Source: an uncultured Sphingomonadales bacterium
GTDB taxonomy: Bacteria; Pseudomonadota; Alphaproteobacteria; Sphingomonadales; Sphingomonadaceae
Length of the DNA stretch: 8,184 nt
Assembly: GCA_937898535.1 (NCBI GenBank)
Contig: CALDKP010000408.1
Span: forward strand, 1 to 8,184
Reading direction: 5' to 3'
Part shown: positions 6,288 to 8,184 of the stretch, one piece after another
Layout: every line of letters begins with the position of its first letter
How positions within the stretch are numbered: the stretch's first letter is position 1
Program-made: the position numbers and the translations under genes
Notes under the pieces: generated by a model
Told to the model about the DNA's origin: nothing
The model's input: the letters and a program-made list of their open reading frames with translations, nothing else
Databases searched by the model: none

Positions 6288-7175
6288 ATGGCGGGTGCCA
6301 AAAATCACGATTATCATATTCTGCCGCCGAGCATCACACCCATATTGGGTTCGTTCTCGGCTCTGACGATGTTCTTCGGCCTCGTGATGTGGATGCATCC
6401 CGAGCAGTTCGGTTATGGTAGCCTCGTCTTTGGTCTTGGCCTGTTGGGCGTATTGTACACCTTTTTCGCATGGTGGTCCGACGTTGTGACCGAAGCCCAT
6501 GCAGGCGATCATACCCCTGTGGTTCAGCTTCACCTGCGCTACGGCATGATCATGTTCATCGCGTCGGAAGTCATGTTCTTCGTGGGCTGGTTCTGGGCAT
6601 GGTTTGACTTCTCTTTGTTCCCAGTGCCGCTGGAAATCGTGAAGGATGCCGAAACGCATGCATTTACGGTCAGCAACTTGATTGGTCAGGAAGGCGCCGC
6701 CGCTTTGATGCAGTGGCCGCCAAAGGGTCTTGAAGTCCTCGATTCGATGAAGTTGCCGCTGCTCAACACCTTGATCCTGTTGTGCTCGGGCACCACCGTC
6801 ACTTGGGCGCACCATGCGCTCATCCACGGCGACCGCGAAGGTTTGAAAAAAGGTCTGTTGGCGACGATCCTGTTGGGCCTGCTGTTCAGCTCCATTCAGG
6901 CATATGAGTATCTAGAAGCACCGTTTCCATTCGCTGGCCTGAACTATGGCACCGCCTTTTACATGGCGACTGGCTTCCACGGTTTCCACGTAATCGTCGG
7001 TACAATCTTTTTGGCAGTATGCCTTGTGCGTGCAAACAAAGGCCACTTCACACCAAAGCAGCATTTCGGTTTTGAAGCTGCGGCTTGGTACTGGCACTTT
7101 GTCGACGTTGTGTGGCTGTTCCTGTTCATCGCCATCTACATTTGGGGTGGCTGGGGCGCACCAGTTCACGCTTAA
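6288..7175 (+). CDS. coxC: Cytochrome c oxidase subunit III
   Basis: Subunit III is a non-catalytic core subunit of the aa3 oxidase that stabilises subunit I and helps maintain proton uptake through the D channel. The 295-residue product has seven predicted membrane helices, with a gap after the first two as in bacterial subunit III. Recognisable blocks are ASEVMFFVGWFWAWF (92-106, with the conserved Glu94), WPPKG (143-147), LLNTLILLCSGTTVTWAHHAL (158-178), FYMATGFHGFHVIVG (224-238) and FGFEAAAWYWHFVDVVW (260-276). The ATG at 6288 is chosen because AGGGA (6276-6280) lies 7 bases upstream, the clearest ribosome site in this operon; a TTG two codons earlier is in frame but less well placed. The TAA stop is immediately followed by the ATG of the DUF983 gene. 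Confidence 0.98.
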   Translation: MAGAKNHDYHILPPSITPILGSFSALTMFFGLVMWMHPEQFGYGSLVFGLGLLGVLYTFFAWWSDVVTEAHAGDHTPVVQLHLRYGMIMFIASEVMFFVGWFWAWFDFSLFPVPLEIVKDAETHAFTVSNLIGQEGAAALMQWPPKGLEVLDSMKLPLLNTLILLCSGTTVTWAHHALIHGDREGLKKGLLATILLGLLFSSIQAYEYLEAPFPFAGLNYGTAFYMATGFHGFHVIVGTIFLAVCLVRANKGHFTPKQHFGFEAAAWYWHFVDVVWLFLFIAIYIWGGWGAPVHA

Positions 7176-7562
7176 ATGGCAGCAGAGCAATCTCCAGAAG
7201 GGCAGCCCAGCATATTGCGGGCTGCCCTTTTTGGTCTCTGCCCCCAATGCGGCGGCAAAACGCTGTTTGCGGGGCTTGGCCAGTTTGCGGACTCATGTTC
7301 GCACTGCAAACTTGATTATGGTGCGTTTAACGTAGGCGATGGCCCTGCGGCATTGCTCACTATGGTGATTGGTGCGCTGATCATTGTCTTCGCTTTGCTG
7401 CTCGATTCCGCTGTCCGGCCGCCTTTTTGGGTGCATGTCATTATCTGGGTTCCGGTAACCGCCGCGTTAACCGTGATCACGCTGCGGATGGCGAAAGCGG
7501 CATTGCTGGCATCGGAGTATCGGAACCGGGCACATGAAGCCGGGAAGGACGATCTGCTATGA
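7176..7562 (+). CDS. DUF983 zinc-ribbon membrane protein
   Basis: This 128-residue protein belongs to DUF983, recognised from GLCPQCGGKTLFAGLGQF (20-37), a second cysteine pair in DSCSHC, and the GDGPA block (54-58). Cys22, Cys25, Cys41 and Cys44 form two CxxC pairs that probably bind one zinc. Two hydrophobic helices follow (about 58-77 and 84-104). The family often sits in alphaproteobacterial cox operons, so a role in oxidase biogenesis is likely, but its biochemical function is unknown to me. The ATG directly abuts the coxC TAA and has no clear ribosome site of its own, so translation is probably coupled. The stop overlaps the SURF1 start as ATGA. Codons 7-19 encode a very strong terminator-like hairpin (see 7196-7232). 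Confidence 0.9.
   Translation: MAAEQSPEGQPSILRAALFGLCPQCGGKTLFAGLGQFADSCSHCKLDYGAFNVGDGPAALLTMVIGALIIVFALLLDSAVRPPFWVHVIIWVPVTAALTVITLRMAKAALLASEYRNRAHEAGKDDLL
7196..7232 (+). terminator. Intrinsic-terminator-like hairpin inside the DUF983 coding region
   Basis: A perfect 11-bp stem joins AAGGGCAGCCC (7198-7208) to GGGCTGCCCTT (7219-7229). It can be extended at the base by a G-T and an A-T pair (7197/7230, 7196/7231) and at the top by GCA/TGC (7210-7212 with 7216-7218) after a bulged A, leaving a 3-base loop. Five T residues (7228-7232) close the structure on the plus strand. On the minus strand the stem is not followed by a T run, so it would act in the cox direction only. It starts 23 bases after the coxC stop and overlaps DUF983 codons 7-19. 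Whether it terminates in vivo is inference. Confidence 0.75.
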
Positions 7563-8134
7563 AACGCTGGCCGATTCTTCCAACGATCATTGTGATCATT
7601 GCGGTCGGTATCATGATCGGCCTCGGCGTCTGGCAGCTTCAGCGCAAGGCTGAAAAGGAAGCTCTGCTCGCCCGTTACAACGCCGCTGATGGCCTGCCGG
7701 CGGTCACTTGGCCCGTCGTTCCTGATCCCAAGGCACTGCCGTTATTTCGGCGCTCTACGCTGATGTGCGGCAAGGTGCTTAAAATCGAGTCGGTGTCAGG
7801 CAGCAATCGTGCTGGCGACGCAGGCTTTGCCCATGTTGCCTCGTGCCAAACAGGCGGCGCTGAAGGCTCTAGCGCGAAAGTTGCCATCGGTTGGTCGGAA
7901 CGCCCGCAATCACCCAGCTGGAACGGCGGACTGGTCCGTGGCATAATCGCGCCCGATGGGGTGCAGTTGATTAAATTGGTGTCGACCGATCCCGCAGATG
8001 GTCTGCAACAGCTTGCATTGCCATCGCCAGCGCAAATTCCGAACAACCATTTCCTCTATGCCATCCAGTGGTTCATTTTCGCGGCCGCGGCGTCGATCAT
8101 TTATATCCTCGCGGTGCGGAAGCGCTTGAAAACG
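7559..8134 (+). CDS. SURF1 family cytochrome c oxidase assembly protein, C-terminus cut by contig end
   Basis: SURF1 proteins (Shy1 in yeast) bind heme A and help insert heme a3 into subunit I. The 192 visible residues show the family plan: an N-terminal membrane helix (about 6-23), the GVWQLQRKAEK motif (23-33), a periplasmic domain, and a C-terminal block PNNHFLYAIQWFIFAAAASIIYI (161-183) that forms the second helix. The tail VRKRLKT (186-192) faces the cytoplasm, so probably only a few residues are missing. After Thr192 the frame runs into the adapter and would read RSEEHTSELQS, which must be discarded. The protein is shorter and more divergent than E. coli- or human-type members. Cys70 and Cys96 lie in the predicted periplasmic part and could form a disulfide. 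The start overlaps the DUF983 stop (ATGA, 7559-7562). Confidence 0.92.
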
Positions 8135-8184
8135 AGATCGGAAGAGCACACGTCTGAACTCCAGTCACTAGCTTGTATCTCGTA
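8135..8184. other. Untrimmed Illumina P7-side adapter with index (artefact)
   Basis: From AGATCGGAAGAGC at 8135 the sequence follows the standard TruSeq index-side adapter through CCAGTCAC (8161-8168). Eight index bases, TAGCTTGT, come next, and then ATCTCGTA, the beginning of the P7 flow-cell sequence. The index agrees with the AAGCTA at the left end, so both ends come from the same library. Genomic DNA ends at 8134. Confidence 0.98.

Noticed and set aside
1..8184. A novel defence, mobile or biosynthetic system.
   Set aside because: Every substantial gene belongs to a known housekeeping or respiratory family in a familiar order. There are no transposases, integrases, direct-repeat arrays, tRNA genes or attachment-site-like repeats.

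Overview
The window is a contig of ordinary alphaproteobacterial core genome. It most likely comes from a sphingomonad (Sphingomonadales). The evidence is the pyrE-pdxJ-acpS cluster running divergently from an aa3-type cytochrome c oxidase operon in the order coxB, coxA, ctaB, small CoxF-like gene, ctaG, coxC, DUF983, SURF1, together with a short divergent SURF1 and Ala/Pro-rich extensions on CoxB. The base composition is only moderately GC-rich by eye, so a lower-GC sphingomonad is possible, but I would not name a genus. Both ends carry untrimmed Illumina adapter (1-40 and 8135-8184), so the genomic sequence is only 41-8134.

Minus strand, 41-1553: pyrE (pyrimidine synthesis), pdxJ (vitamin B6) and acpS (acyl carrier protein activation, cut by the contig end). 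Each junction is a 4-base start/stop overlap, so this looks like one translationally coupled operon. A 225-base divergent gap (1554-1778) holds a plausible sigma70 promoter for the cox operon, an imperfect palindrome around its -10 box, and a GC-rich leader hairpin.

Plus strand, 1782-8134: coxB and coxA encode the catalytic core (CuA; heme a, heme a3 and CuB). ctaB makes heme O, the precursor of heme A. A 51-residue membrane protein resembles CoxF. ctaG delivers copper to CuB, and coxC is subunit III. A DUF983 zinc-ribbon membrane protein and SURF1 (heme a3 insertion, truncated by the contig end) close the window. Structural subunits and assembly factors are interleaved in one transcription unit, mostly with overlapping or very tight junctions. 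ctaA (heme A synthase) is not in the window.

I see no mobile element, CRISPR array, RNA gene or novel defence or biosynthetic system. The most interesting non-coding signals are a near-ideal intrinsic terminator inside the first 20 codons of the DUF983 gene, and a set of overlapping dyads that includes the coxA stop codon. Both could set the ratio of oxidase subunits to assembly factors.
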